Below are positions 1 through 7,237 of a stretch of 10,548 bases of DNA, piece after piece. The DNA is taken from positions 1 to 10,548 of the forward strand of contig JAXHUH010000088.1 of NCBI GenBank assembly GCA_034211175.1. Direction: 5' to 3'. The notes below the pieces were generated by a model, which did not search any database, had not been told where the DNA came from, and was given only the letters and a program-made list of their open reading frames with translations. Source of the stretch: JAXHUH01 sp034211175. GTDB taxonomy: Bacteria > Actinomycetota > Acidimicrobiia > Acidimicrobiales > CAIXPF01. Every line of letters starts with the position of its first letter. Position 1 is the first letter of the stretch. A program made the position numbers and the translations under genes.

Positions 1-2
1 AA

Positions 3-116
3 CGCATCGGGTTCGGGTTCCGGTCCTTCCGCAACTACCGCATCCGAGTCCTGCTCTACGCAGGCCGACCCAACTGGACCCTCCTCGACCAGATCACCCC
101 CGCCGAAATCCGATGA
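3..116 (+). pseudogene. ISL3-family-like transposase, C-terminal end only
   Basis: The frame open from the left window edge ends at TGA 114-116 and gives about 37 residues, with the run GFGFRSFRNYRIRVLLYAG followed by a proline and tryptophan segment. Known of the family: ISL3 (IS204/IS1001/IS1096/IS1165) DDE transposases end with a conserved aromatic/basic block of this kind (FxNxxNYRxRxLLYAG), shortly after the last catalytic glutamate. The catalytic residues themselves would lie outside the window. I see no convincing terminal inverted repeat just after the stop, so the right end of the IS may be truncated or diverged. Whether the copy is intact to the left cannot be told. Its stop is followed in the same frame by an open frame without a start codon, which suggests the IS (or a rearrangement it caused) cut into the next gene. 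Confidence 0.7.
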
Positions 117-1307
117 GCCACGTTCGCTCCACTGCGACTATCGGGTCGCACCAGCCTCTATCTCGGCTACGCCGGTCTGCGGGAGCCGGAAGACGTCGAT
201 CCACATGCGCTCAACGCCATCGCGCTTGCGCTTCGCGGGTACGCCCACCAGATCTCGCCGCGACCTGCCCAGCCTGGCCGCCTCAACCGTTATCTAGTAC
301 ACACACTGCGACAGCAGTCGCTCGAGCCGCGCCGAAACCATCTCGCAGCACTCGAGGACTTCGCCCGGGCAGTCCACCGCCGACCCCGGTACCCTGTAGC
401 TCGTTACCGACGCTGCGCAGTGTTGGCGACGATGATGTTCACGGGAGGAACGCTCAAGTCGGCAACGGGACCCTACGGCGACACTCCCGACTTCGCGCGC
501 CTGAGGTACCTCTTCGACGATCTGATCCTAGCCGACTCGCTGACCGTGGGACGCCCGCCCGACACCGACGCCTGGTTCAGAACACTCGTCGACGGCGGTG
601 AGTTTCCATCGCAGATGCGTACGACGATGCTCCGTCTTGCCGCCGAATGGTCGAACCGCAATCGGACCGCGATCCGATGCGGCTGGATCGCTCGACTTCG
701 TCCCACCGAGCGCTTCTTCTGGAAGGACTTCAACCGCGGCAAACTTCGCAAGGACTGGGCATGGGTGTTGCGAACCGATTTCTGCGTGAGCGCTGTGCGC
801 CTCTGGTTCGACACAACGCGACGCGGTCGCTCGTTCCCAGGGCGGATCCCGACGGCCACGACCGGCTCGTTTGGAGATCTCACCCGCGGCTGGCGGCGGC
901 AGCAGCTGAAGCGAAGGCTTGAGCGATACGAGGTCCGAGCCACGCGTCGAGCTCTGGAACCGGACTCGCATTTGCAGATCTCGTACAACCTCGCGTGCCT
1001 CTATTCGGTCCGCTCCGTTCTAAGCAAGTCACCTGACGCTGCGATGGCATGGCGGCGACTGGCGCTGCAGTGGCTGGAGCGTTGCCAGGATCGTCGAGCG
1101 AGCGATCAGCTCGTCCAGGAGTGGGTTCGAGTGGACGGCGATCTGGAGCCGCTTCGGCGCCGTGACATCGATCCGAACACGGCGATCGAGTTCGGCGCCT
1201 GGGCCAGCCGTCTCAGGAAGGACCACGAGGGCGCATCCCCACGCGCCCGGGGGCGAAAAGGTCTTGCCAGTCTCGGACACCCGAGGGTGCGTTCAACCGT
1301 CCGATGA
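117..1307 (+). pseudogene. 5'-truncated gene; C-terminus TPR-like, function unknown
   Basis: The frame is open from the codon after the transposase stop to TGA 1305-1307 (396 codons). It has no ATG, GTG or TTG until GTG 420, which would give 295 aa. The residues before 420 also look like real protein (for example LGYAGLREPEDVDPHALNAI), so the true start was probably lost to the left. Two TPR-like hallmarks are visible near the C-terminus: a YNLACLYS motif at about 966-1020, then an AMAWRRLALQWLERC helix and a DGDLEPLRRRDI segment, typical of a final TPR repeat. The middle is rich in W and R and was not recognised. The last 28 residues are low-complexity basic and may be a read-through tail. 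Codon bias is weaker than in the Tad genes downstream. It is probably a decaying remnant; a functional 295-aa protein from GTG 420 is less likely but possible. Confidence 0.5.
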
Positions 1308-1444
1308 CGACGTGGCCGCCGAGCGACAGTCCGCACCAGCGCTCTACGCAACCAACGGGTCAGGCCGAACGGCCCATGCACGGTGAGTGAGGGGGTCCTT
1401 ACGGTCGGCGGTGTAAGCCACCGAACCGGGGACCTGCCGCAACC
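1308..1444 (+). promoter_or_regulatory. Upstream region of the tad operon with a small hairpin
   Basis: These 137 non-coding bases separate the TPR remnant from tadA. A hairpin can form around 1411-1434: cggt and cggtg pair with caccg and accg, with a bulge and the loop taagc. A purine-rich ggggac lies about 11 bases before the ATG at 1445 and is a plausible ribosome binding site. No clear -10/-35 pair was found by eye, so the promoter is inferred only from position. Confidence 0.3.
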
Positions 1445-2824
1445 ATGCTCACCGATTCGCTCAGCCTCGACGCGGACCAGTCGCCACTGGCCGTCATCGA
1501 ACGAGCCGTCCAGGAACGGGCCAACACCATGGCCCTCGACATGGACGCGCCCGGATCCGACGACGCCCTGCGCCGCCTCGTCGACGAGGAGATCACCCGC
1601 TGGTCGAACGACCACAAGCGCGGGCTGCGACCGTTCGACCTCGCCGACCCCACCGGCGTCGCCGACCGCGCCATCCGCAACCTCGTCGGCTACGGCCCCC
1701 TCGAGGCCCTCCTCGCCGACGAGGACGTCTGGGAGATCATGATCAACGCCCCGGACGCGATCTTCGTGAAGCGCCACGCCGGGCCGAGCGGGTACCACGA
1801 CGAGGTCTTCCACGACGACACCCACGTCATCCGGGTGCTCACCAAGATCCTCGACGACGCCGGCGGCGCCCACCGGGTCCTCGATCCGGCCGAGGGCCTC
1901 CAGGACGCCCAGCTCGACGACGGCGCCCGCCTCCACATCGTCCACGGCGACATCGCCCGCGGCGGCCACCTCATGGTCAACATCCGCAAGTTCAACGGCG
2001 TCGCCTACCGATCCCTCGACCAGCTCGTCCAGCGGGGCAGCCTCGACCACCGGGTCGCCGCGTTCCTCGCCGCCTGCGCCCGCGCCGGAACCACGATGAT
2101 CGTCGCCGGCGCCCCCGGCTCCGGCAAGACCACCCTCCTCTCCTGCTGCACCGCCGAGCTCGACCCCTCCATGCGGGTCGTCGTCGCCGAGGAGGTCTTC
2201 GAGGCCGACGTCCCCCTCGCCAACGTCGCCTCCATGCAGACCCGCCCGGCCCGCGCCGACCGGCCGGCCATCGACCTGCGCCGCCTCGTCGCCGGGTTCC
2301 TGCGCATGGCCCCCGACGTCGCCATCGTCGGCGAGGTCCGCGACCGCGAGGCCCTCCCCCTCCTCCTCACCCTCAGCTCCGGCGTCAAGGGCTTCACCAC
2401 CATCCACGCCGCCTCGGCCCGCGCCGCACTCACCCGGCTCCGCTTCGTCGCCCAGCTCTCCGACACCGAGCTGCCGATGAGCGCCCTCAACGCCCTCGTC
2501 GCCGAGGCCGTCGACGTCGTCGTCCACTGCGCCCGCGGCCCCCACGGCCCCCAGGTCACGGAGGTCATTGCGGTCGAGGACCTCGCGGGCGGCGCCGACT
2601 CCACCCAGTTCACCGTCACCGAGCTGTTCCGCCGAGACGGGCCCGACGCCCCGCTCACCTGGACCGGCGACGTGCCCGTCCGCCTCGCCGAGCAGCTCCG
2701 CCGGACCGGCATCGACGTCCGCACCCTCCTCGGCGCCCACCAGGCCCCGGCCCCGACGGCCGCACCGGCGATGGCGGCGATGGCGGCGAACCACACGCTG
2801 ACCGAACCGGGCGCGCTGCGATGA
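1445..2824 (+). CDS. tadA: Tad pilus secretion ATPase TadA/CpaF
   Basis: A 459-aa hexameric ATPase of the type II/IV secretion superfamily, which in Tad systems powers assembly (and sometimes retraction) of Flp-type pili at the inner face of the membrane. An N-terminal domain with the NLVGYGPLEALLADEDVWEI motif (about residues 77-98) is typical of CpaF proteins. It is followed by Walker A GAPGSGKTT (222-230), an acidic box with EEVFE, Walker B DVAIVGEVRD (291-300) and the His box GFTTIHA (316-322). Length and motif order match the family, and all catalytic motifs are present. The C-terminal 40 residues are proline/alanine rich and poorly conserved in style. Its stop overlaps the start of the next gene (ATGA at 2821), so translation is probably coupled. 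The genes usually found just upstream (TadZ/CpaE, RcpC/CpaB) are missing here. The symbol tadA is used in the sense of tight adherence, not the tRNA deaminase. Confidence 0.93.
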   Translation: MLTDSLSLDADQSPLAVIERAVQERANTMALDMDAPGSDDALRRLVDEEITRWSNDHKRGLRPFDLADPTGVADRAIRNLVGYGPLEALLADEDVWEIMINAPDAIFVKRHAGPSGYHDEVFHDDTHVIRVLTKILDDAGGAHRVLDPAEGLQDAQLDDGARLHIVHGDIARGGHLMVNIRKFNGVAYRSLDQLVQRGSLDHRVAAFLAACARAGTTMIVAGAPGSGKTTLLSCCTAELDPSMRVVVAEEVFEADVPLANVASMQTRPARADRPAIDLRRLVAGFLRMAPDVAIVGEVRDREALPLLLTLSSGVKGFTTIHAASARAALTRLRFVAQLSDTELPMSALNALVAEAVDVVVHCARGPHGPQVTEVIAVEDLAGGADSTQFTVTELFRRDGPDAPLTWTGDVPVRLAEQLRRTGIDVRTLLGAHQAPAPTAAPAMAAMAANHTLTEPGALR

Positions 2825-3705
2825 CGCCGCTCCTGCTGGCGGTCGCCGCGGCCGCCGGCGTCCACCTCGTCTACACGGCGGTGGCGTTCGGCTGGCGCGG
2901 CATCGGCCCGTCGACCAGCGGCGCCGCCGACCGGCCGACGTTGCGACGCCGGCTCGAGGACTGGCTCGTCCAGGCCGGCCTCGAGGACGTCCGGCTCTCC
3001 GAGTTCGTCTCCGTGGTCGCGGTCCTCGCCGTCGTCGCCTTCGTCGTCGCCTACGCCTACTTCGGCGGCTACGTGATCGCCACGGTCATCGCCCTCTTCG
3101 CCGCGACCTCCCCGGTCGCCGCCTACCGCAACCGCCGCCGCGCCCGGCGGGAAGCGGCCGCCGAGTCGTGGCCGATGCTGATCGAGGAGCTACGGGTCCG
3201 CACCACCTCGCTCGGACGCTCGATCCCCCAGGCGCTGTTCGAGGTCGGCCTCAACGGCCCCGAGGAGCTGCGCCCGGCGTTCGCCGCCGCCCACCGCGAG
3301 TGGATGCTCTCCACCGACTTCACCCGCACGATCGACGTGCTGAAGTCCCGCCTCGCCGACCCGACGGCCGACGCCGTCTGCGAGACCCTCCTCGTCGCCC
3401 ACGAGGTCGGCGGCTCCGATGTCGCCAACCGGCTGAGCGCCCTCGCCGAGGACCGCATGTCCGACACCCAGGACCGCAAGGACGCCCGCTCCCGCCAGGC
3501 CGGGGTGCGCTTCGCCCGCCGCTTCGTCCTCATCGTCCCCGCCGGCATGGCGTTGGCCGGCTCGTCGATCGGCGAGGGCCGGGCGGCCTTCGGCACCGGC
3601 CTCGGCCAGGCCGCCGCCGTCGCCGCGGTCGGGCTCGTCGCCCTCTGCTGGATGTGGGCCGGGCGCATCATGCGCCTCCCCGAGGCCGAGCGGGTGTTCG
3701 GATGA
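2821..3705 (+). CDS. tadB: Tad pilus inner-membrane platform protein TadB
   Basis: A 294-aa integral membrane protein with the T2SF (GspF-like) fold, one of the two platform subunits on which the TadA ATPase acts. A hydrophobic N-terminal helix (about residues 3-24) is followed by a long hydrophobic block (62-98), a cytoplasmic helical domain (about 115-230) and two C-terminal membrane helices (about 234-250 and 262-283). The cytoplasmic domain contains the typical run WPMLIEELRVRTTSLGRSIPQAL and a later HEVGGSDVANRL segment, corresponding to the conserved GxxxxxAL and GG positions of T2SF domains. The start codon sits in ATGA, overlapping the tadA stop, and the stop overlaps tadC in the same way, so this is the middle gene of a coupled operon. 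Assignment as TadB rather than TadC rests on gene order. Confidence 0.88.
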   Translation: MTPLLLAVAAAAGVHLVYTAVAFGWRGIGPSTSGAADRPTLRRRLEDWLVQAGLEDVRLSEFVSVVAVLAVVAFVVAYAYFGGYVIATVIALFAATSPVAAYRNRRRARREAAAESWPMLIEELRVRTTSLGRSIPQALFEVGLNGPEELRPAFAAAHREWMLSTDFTRTIDVLKSRLADPTADAVCETLLVAHEVGGSDVANRLSALAEDRMSDTQDRKDARSRQAGVRFARRFVLIVPAGMALAGSSIGEGRAAFGTGLGQAAAVAAVGLVALCWMWAGRIMRLPEAERVFG

Positions 3706-4625
3706 ACGTCCTCGTCCTGCTCCTGGCGGTCGCCGGCGGCATCGGCACGACGCTGCTCCTGTCCCAGCACCGTTGGTTCGCCCGCCGCAGCCTCACCGAC
3801 CGGCTCCGCCCCCACGCCCCGGCCGCCGCGGCGGCGGAGTCCCGCTCCGGGATCCTGTCGGTCGAGTCGTTCCGCGACGTCATCGGCCCCCTCGCCGCCA
3901 CCGCCGGCGGCGCGATGGCCCGGGTCGTCGGCATCGAGGAGGACCTCGCCGCCCGACTGCGACGGGTCCACTCCCACCTCGACCCGACCGCCTTCCGGGT
4001 CCGCCAGCTCGGCTGGGCCCTCGCCTCCGCGGCGGCGATGCTGCTCGTCGGCACCACGGTGGCCAGCCAGAGCGACGGCGTCTCGGCGCTCCTCGTGGTC
4101 GGGCTGACGCTCGCCACCCCGGTGCTCACGTTCCTCGTCGTCGAGCAGAACCTGGCCCGGGCCTCGGCCGAGTGGCAGCGCCGCATCTTCGACGAGCTCC
4201 CCGTCGTCGCCGAGCAGCTCGGCATGCTCCTCGGCGCCGGCTACAGCCTCGGGGGCGCCATCTCCCGCATCGGCCGCCGTGGCAACGGCGCCATCGCCAC
4301 CGACCTGGCCCGGGTCACCAACCGGATCCGCCACGGCCTCGGCGAGGTCGACGCCCTGCGGGAGTGGGCGGCACTGGCCCAGGTCCCCGAGCTCGACCGC
4401 CTCGTCGGCATCCTCGCCCTCAACCGGGAGACCGGCGACCTCGGCAGCCTCATCGCCGAGGAGGCCCGCTCCATCCGCCGCGAGGCCCAGCGCCGCACGA
4501 TCACCCAGATCGAACGCCGGGCCCAGCAGGTCTGGATCCCGGTCACGGTCGCCACCCTCGTGCCCGGCGTGATCCTCATGGCCGTCCCGTTCGTGGCGGC
4601 GGCCGCCCTCTGGTCCACCGGCTGA
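3702..4625 (+). CDS. tadC: Tad pilus inner-membrane platform protein TadC
   Basis: A 307-aa second T2SF-type platform protein. The start at 3702 is chosen because the ATGA overlap with tadB mirrors the tadA/tadB junction and yields a clean N-terminal membrane helix (residues 2-20); a longer frame upstream is only a shadow of tadB. Further membrane helices lie at about 104-121 and 128-147, and a C-terminal one at 278-302. The cytoplasmic T2SF domain (about 155-275) carries the features expected of the family: FDELPVVAEQLGMLLGAGYSLGGAI with its amphipathic helix, and LNRETGDLGSLIAEEA before the last helix. TadC is thought to pair with TadB to form the motor platform. No prepilin peptidase, TadE/F/G or TadD gene follows in this window. 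Confidence 0.88.
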   Translation: MNVLVLLLAVAGGIGTTLLLSQHRWFARRSLTDRLRPHAPAAAAAESRSGILSVESFRDVIGPLAATAGGAMARVVGIEEDLAARLRRVHSHLDPTAFRVRQLGWALASAAAMLLVGTTVASQSDGVSALLVVGLTLATPVLTFLVVEQNLARASAEWQRRIFDELPVVAEQLGMLLGAGYSLGGAISRIGRRGNGAIATDLARVTNRIRHGLGEVDALREWAALAQVPELDRLVGILALNRETGDLGSLIAEEARSIRREAQRRTITQIERRAQQVWIPVTVATLVPGVILMAVPFVAAAALWSTG

Positions 4626-4720
4626 CGCCGGACCCCTCCCTCCCCGACGCGGGCCCGCTCGACGAGCGCGCTCGTGAACACCCCCGAAAACCCCTCGAGT
4701 TCCGAAAGGCAGCACCCCCG
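4626..4720 (+). promoter_or_regulatory. tadC-to-pilin spacer with palindrome and ribosome binding site
   Basis: This 95-base spacer includes the self-complementary 12-mer cgagcgcgctcg (around 4664-4675), which can form a hairpin between the platform genes and the pilin-like gene. In many pilus operons such a structure uncouples high pilin expression from the motor genes; that role is inferred here. The purine run gaaagg about 11 bases before ATG 4721 is the likely ribosome binding site. Confidence 0.35.
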
Positions 4721-4858
4721 ATGCACACCACCCTCGCCGACCCCAGCCTCCGTGCCTACGTGGCCGTCCGCACCTCGCTCGTCACCCTGGGCCAGCGCCT
4801 CGCCGACGACGACCGCGGCGAAGGGATCATCTCCGCCGCCATGGCGTTCCGTGAGTGA
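4721..4858 (+). pseudogene. Small Flp/Tad pilin-like gene, interrupted after 43 codons
   Basis: ATG 4721 follows a clear purine-rich ribosome binding site and begins a frame that fits the high-GC codon bias of the Tad operon. It encodes a soluble leader (MHTTLADPSLRAYVAV...), a charged RLADDDRGEGI segment, and the beginning of a hydrophobic helix (IISAAMAF). It then stops at TGA 4856-4858 after Arg-Glu. In Flp-type prepilins and related small Tad proteins a charged leader ending in Gly is followed by a hydrophobic helix of 20 or more residues, and here the helix is cut after about eight. The base composition changes sharply at the same place, from GC-only codons to gatcatagcataatagc. I infer that a mobile element joined here and that the rest of the gene lies beyond the element. 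Alternative: a TadE-like or other small secreted Tad component. The position right after tadC supports a pilus role. Confidence 0.6.
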
Positions 4859-4882
4859 TCATAGCATAATAGCTTGCTATCA
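4845..4882. other. Probable attL junction of the integrative element
   Basis: The pilin-like coding sequence loses its sense at about 4848-4852, and the large serine recombinase frame begins at 4873-4879. Large serine integrases often use an attP site directly beside their own gene, with a half-site of about 25 bases, which matches this spacing. The right-hand part is AT-rich and holds an inverted repeat, atagca (4861-4866) and tgctat (4875-4880), separated by 8 bases. The exact crossover dinucleotide cannot be read without attB or attR. I found no matching second copy in the window by eye. Confidence 0.5.
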
Positions 4883-6284
4883 CCAGGAATCTCCGCGCCG
4901 TCATCTACACGAGGATCAGTCGGGACCGGACCGGAAGCGAGGCCGGCGTCCGCCGCCAGGAGCGCGACTGCCGTGACCTCGTCGACCGCAACGAGTGGCA
5001 CCTCGTCGAGGTACTCACCGACGACGACAGATCTGCCTTCACCGGTGGCGAACGCCCCGCCTACGGTCGACTCCTCGACCACATCGACGCCGGCAGCGTC
5101 GACGTCGTGGTCGCGTGGCACCCCGACCGGCTCACCCGCCACCCCCGCGAACTCGAAGACCTCATCGACGCGATCGAGACCGGCCACGTCCAGGTCGAGA
5201 CCGTCCGGGCCGGACGCTGGGACCTCTCGACCCGCTCCGGGCGCACGACAGCACGACTCATCGGCACCGTCGCCCGAGACGAGTCCGAGGCGAAGGCGGA
5301 GCGACTCCAGGCGATGCATGCAGACCTCGCACGCCAGGGCAAGTGGAGCGGGGGAACCAGGCCATTCGGCTACGAACCCGACGGCTCCGGGTCCCTCACC
5401 GTCGTCGACGACGAATCCGCGATCATCCACGAGGCATCCCGACGGGTCCTCAAAGGCGAGTGGCTCGGCTCCATCGCCCGCGACCTCAACCAGCGCGGCG
5501 TCCCGACGGTGAGGGGCGCCGACTGGCGCGTCGAGACCCTTCGCCGCATCCTTACGTCACACACCGTGGCCGGACGGCGACAGCACCGAGGCAAGGACCT
5601 CGGGCCGGCGGCGTGGCCAGCCATCATCGACCTCACGACGTGGCACCAACTCCGCGCTCGACTCATCGACGCCCGGCGCAGACGCGGCACGATGCCCCGA
5701 GTGGCACTCCTCGCCGGACTAGCCGTCTGTGGTCTCTGCGGCACACAGCTCATCTCCCAGCGCCGAGGTGACTCCAGCCGCCGGCGGGTCATGGTGTGCC
5801 CCTCGACCTACCGCGGCGGATGCGGCGGCATCCAGATCGCCGCCGAGCGTCTCGAGGAGCAGTCGTCGAACAGCTCATCGCCGAACTCGAGCGGCCCGAC
5901 CGTGTCGCCCAGATGGTCGACGGCGACCACACCGAGCTGAGGGACCGCCTGACCGCTGAGCTGGAGCAACTCGACGATCGACGGAACGAGCTCGCCCAGA
6001 TGTGGGCGCGTGGGAACATGTCGCCTGCGGACTGGGCAGCGGGCGGACGGGCCCTCGACGCAGAGGAACACGCGCTCCGCTCTCAGCTCGCCGACGTACC
6101 TACTCCGGTCGAGAGCCTCGACCCGGTCGTGGACGGCCAGGGGTGGGCGACGATGACGCTCGCGGAGCGGAGTGAGTTCGTCCGCCTGTTCGTCGGATCC
6201 GTCGAGGTTCAGCCGGCGACACGCCGCGGCCCCGTCTTCGACCCCGACCGGATCACCATCCGGTGGCGGCGGATCGACCAGTAG
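4879..6284 (+). pseudogene. Large serine recombinase (site-specific integrase), frameshifted
   Basis: Taken across two frames this is a serine integrase of about 468 residues. The N-terminal resolvase-type catalytic domain has RAVIYTRIS with the nucleophile Ser14 (codon 4918-4920), and the DRLTR motif at 83-87 (5125-5139). A recombinase domain follows (GTRPFGYEPD at about 157-166 and LNQRGVPTVRGADWRVETLRRIL). A zinc ribbon has CGLC at 284-287 and cysteines at 307 and 315, and a C-terminal coiled coil ends in a domain with LAERSEFVRLFVGSVEV. Two defects are visible. The first frame leaves the family pattern after ERLEE (5857-5859) and runs to TGA 5938-5940; the rest (AVVEQLIAELERPDRV...) continues in the -1 frame to TAG 6282-6284, as if one G were missing. 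Also, no ATG, GTG or TTG exists in frame before Ser14: the codon where ATG is expected (before Thr-Arg-Asn-Leu) is ATC 4879, and TAG 4870 closes the frame upstream. It is either an inactive relic or a sequence with one assembly error and a non-standard start. Confidence 0.85.
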
Positions 6285-6287
6285 GGA

Positions 6288-6953
6288 CTACGAACCCGGC
6301 GTCTGGCGCTGTTCGAGCCACAGACGCAGCTCGTCGACCAGCACTCGTGTGACGCGGCCACGGAGGGCCTGCACGCTCCGCGCCGGCGTCCCCTCCGCAG
6401 TCGACTCGGCCACTCGTGCGTCGCGCTCCTCCGTCAGGGACCGGCCCCACAGCTCGAGCGACCCGAGCCCGACGTGCCACGAGTCGACGTTCAGCCGGCG
6501 AGCGGCCTTGCCCTCGGCCTCGCCGCGGCCTGCCGCTCGGATGTCCTCCGCTGTCGGCCCACCGTCCGCGGTCACGCTGTTGGCCGAGACGTGGAGCTCC
6601 GCGGGATCGAGCGTCGCCGAGATCGGGGGCGGCTTCCATCCCAGCTCGGTGAGCTTCACGTTCTTGCCGCCGTCGAGCAGGACCCGGCGGACGGTCGCGA
6701 GGTCCGCTTCGGCGACGTCGTCGAGCGCCACGGTGCTGTCGCCGTCGAGCAGATCGGCGAGTGAGCAGCCGAGCACGACGCAGAGGGCGGCGAGTTCCTC
6801 GAGCTTGACGCGGCGGCGGCCTGTCTCGATCGCGGTGACGGTCCCGCGATCCCAGCCGAGGGCTGAGAGGTCGTTGGCGAGCGCGTCCTGAGACCGGTCT
6901 CCCCGGAGGCGGCGCACGTTCCGACCCACTGTTCCGCGCAACCGCTCCACCAC
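6288..6953 (-). CDS. XRE-family HTH repressor of the element
   Basis: A 221-aa protein with an N-terminal helix-turn-helix of the XRE/Cro-CI class (about residues 9-70): GRNVRRLRGDRSQDALANDL, then a WDRGTVTAIETGRR recognition region and the KLEELAALCVVLGCSLADLL helices typical of the family. The C-terminal 150 residues were not recognised and include a charged segment and an amphipathic C-terminus (VLVDELRLWLEQR). It is convergent with the integrase, with only three bases between the stop codons, and divergent from the small excisionase-like gene at 7016. That is the usual place for a CI/Stl-like repressor that keeps an integrated element silent. The start is GTG 6953, with a second GTG directly after it; no strong Shine-Dalgarno sequence is seen, so the exact start is uncertain. 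Confidence 0.8.
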   Translation of the reverse strand: MVERLRGTVGRNVRRLRGDRSQDALANDLSALGWDRGTVTAIETGRRRVKLEELAALCVVLGCSLADLLDGDSTVALDDVAEADLATVRRVLLDGGKNVKLTELGWKPPPISATLDPAELHVSANSVTADGGPTAEDIRAAGRGEAEGKAARRLNVDSWHVGLGSLELWGRSLTEERDARVAESTAEGTPARSVQALRGRVTRVLVDELRLWLEQRQTPGS

Positions 6954-7015
6954 CCGTCAACGATGCCACAGGGCCGGCCCTTGACAGCGGCACAGTCTCG
7001 TGGTGCGCTCAAGCG
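6954..7015. promoter_or_regulatory. Divergent control region with operator-like palindrome and -35 box
   Basis: This 62-base gap lies between the repressor (minus) and the excisionase-like gene (plus). It contains the perfect 12-bp palindrome agggccggccct (6970-6981) overlapping TTGACA (6981-6986), which matches a sigma-70-type -35 box reading rightward. Seventeen bases later, 7004-7009 (tgcgct) is a weak -10 candidate, which would put transcription start near GTG 7016 and so suggest a leaderless message. An inverted gtcaa/ttgac pair (6956-6960 and 6981-6985) also spans the site. The repressor likely binds here; this is inferred from position. Confidence 0.45.
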
Positions 7016-7237
7016 GTGAAAACCACAACGTTGACAAAGGGAACGCCTGACGAGCTGCTGACGACCGACGAGCTCGCAGCGCTGTTGAAGGTGAGTAAGG
7101 ACACGGTCCACCAGTGGCGCCGTCGTGCTGTGGGCCCGCCCGGGATCACGGTGGGCAGGTACGTCCGGTACCGGCGGACGGCGGTGGACCGGTGGCTTGA
7201 CGAGCGCACGAGCGTCGGGCCACGGCGCGATGGGTGA
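7016..7237 (+). CDS. Excisionase-like small HTH protein (MerR/HTH_17 type)
   Basis: A 73-aa protein starting at GTG 7016. The pattern LLTTDELAALLKVSKDTVHQWRRRAVGPPGITVGRYVRYRRTAVDRWLDE is the classic layout of the HTH_17/excisionase family: a winged helix-turn-helix (about residues 15-40), a short wing with the Gly-Pro-Pro turn, the R-Y-R-Y/R strand, and a closing helix with W60-L61. Such proteins act as recombination directionality factors (Xis) or as transcription activators in actinobacterial integrative elements and phages. Its divergent position next to the XRE repressor and three genes from a serine integrase favours a Xis or early-gene activator role. No strong Shine-Dalgarno sequence precedes the start. 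An ATG is absent, and the GTG is supported by the family's usual N-terminal length. Confidence 0.8.
   Translation: MKTTTLTKGTPDELLTTDELAALLKVSKDTVHQWRRRAVGPPGITVGRYVRYRRTAVDRWLDERTSVGPRRDG

Noticed and set aside
1106..2794. 562-codon minus-strand open frame opposite tadA
   Set aside because: It is low-complexity Gly/Glu/Asp/Val sequence that mirrors the GC-rich third positions of tadA; no family motif. The plus-strand frame has all TadA motifs.
3123..4715. 530-codon minus-strand open frame opposite tadB and tadC
   Set aside because: It shows the same high-GC shadow pattern, crosses two well-supported genes, and is repetitive Gly/Asp/Arg sequence.
5857..5865. Programmed -1 frameshift site in the integrase
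   Set aside because: The bases gaggagcag do not form a slippery heptamer and no clear stimulating structure was found; a single-base loss is simpler.
6172..6891. 239-codon plus-strand open frame opposite the XRE repressor
   Set aside because: It is Ser/Arg-rich shadow sequence; the minus strand has a clear helix-turn-helix.
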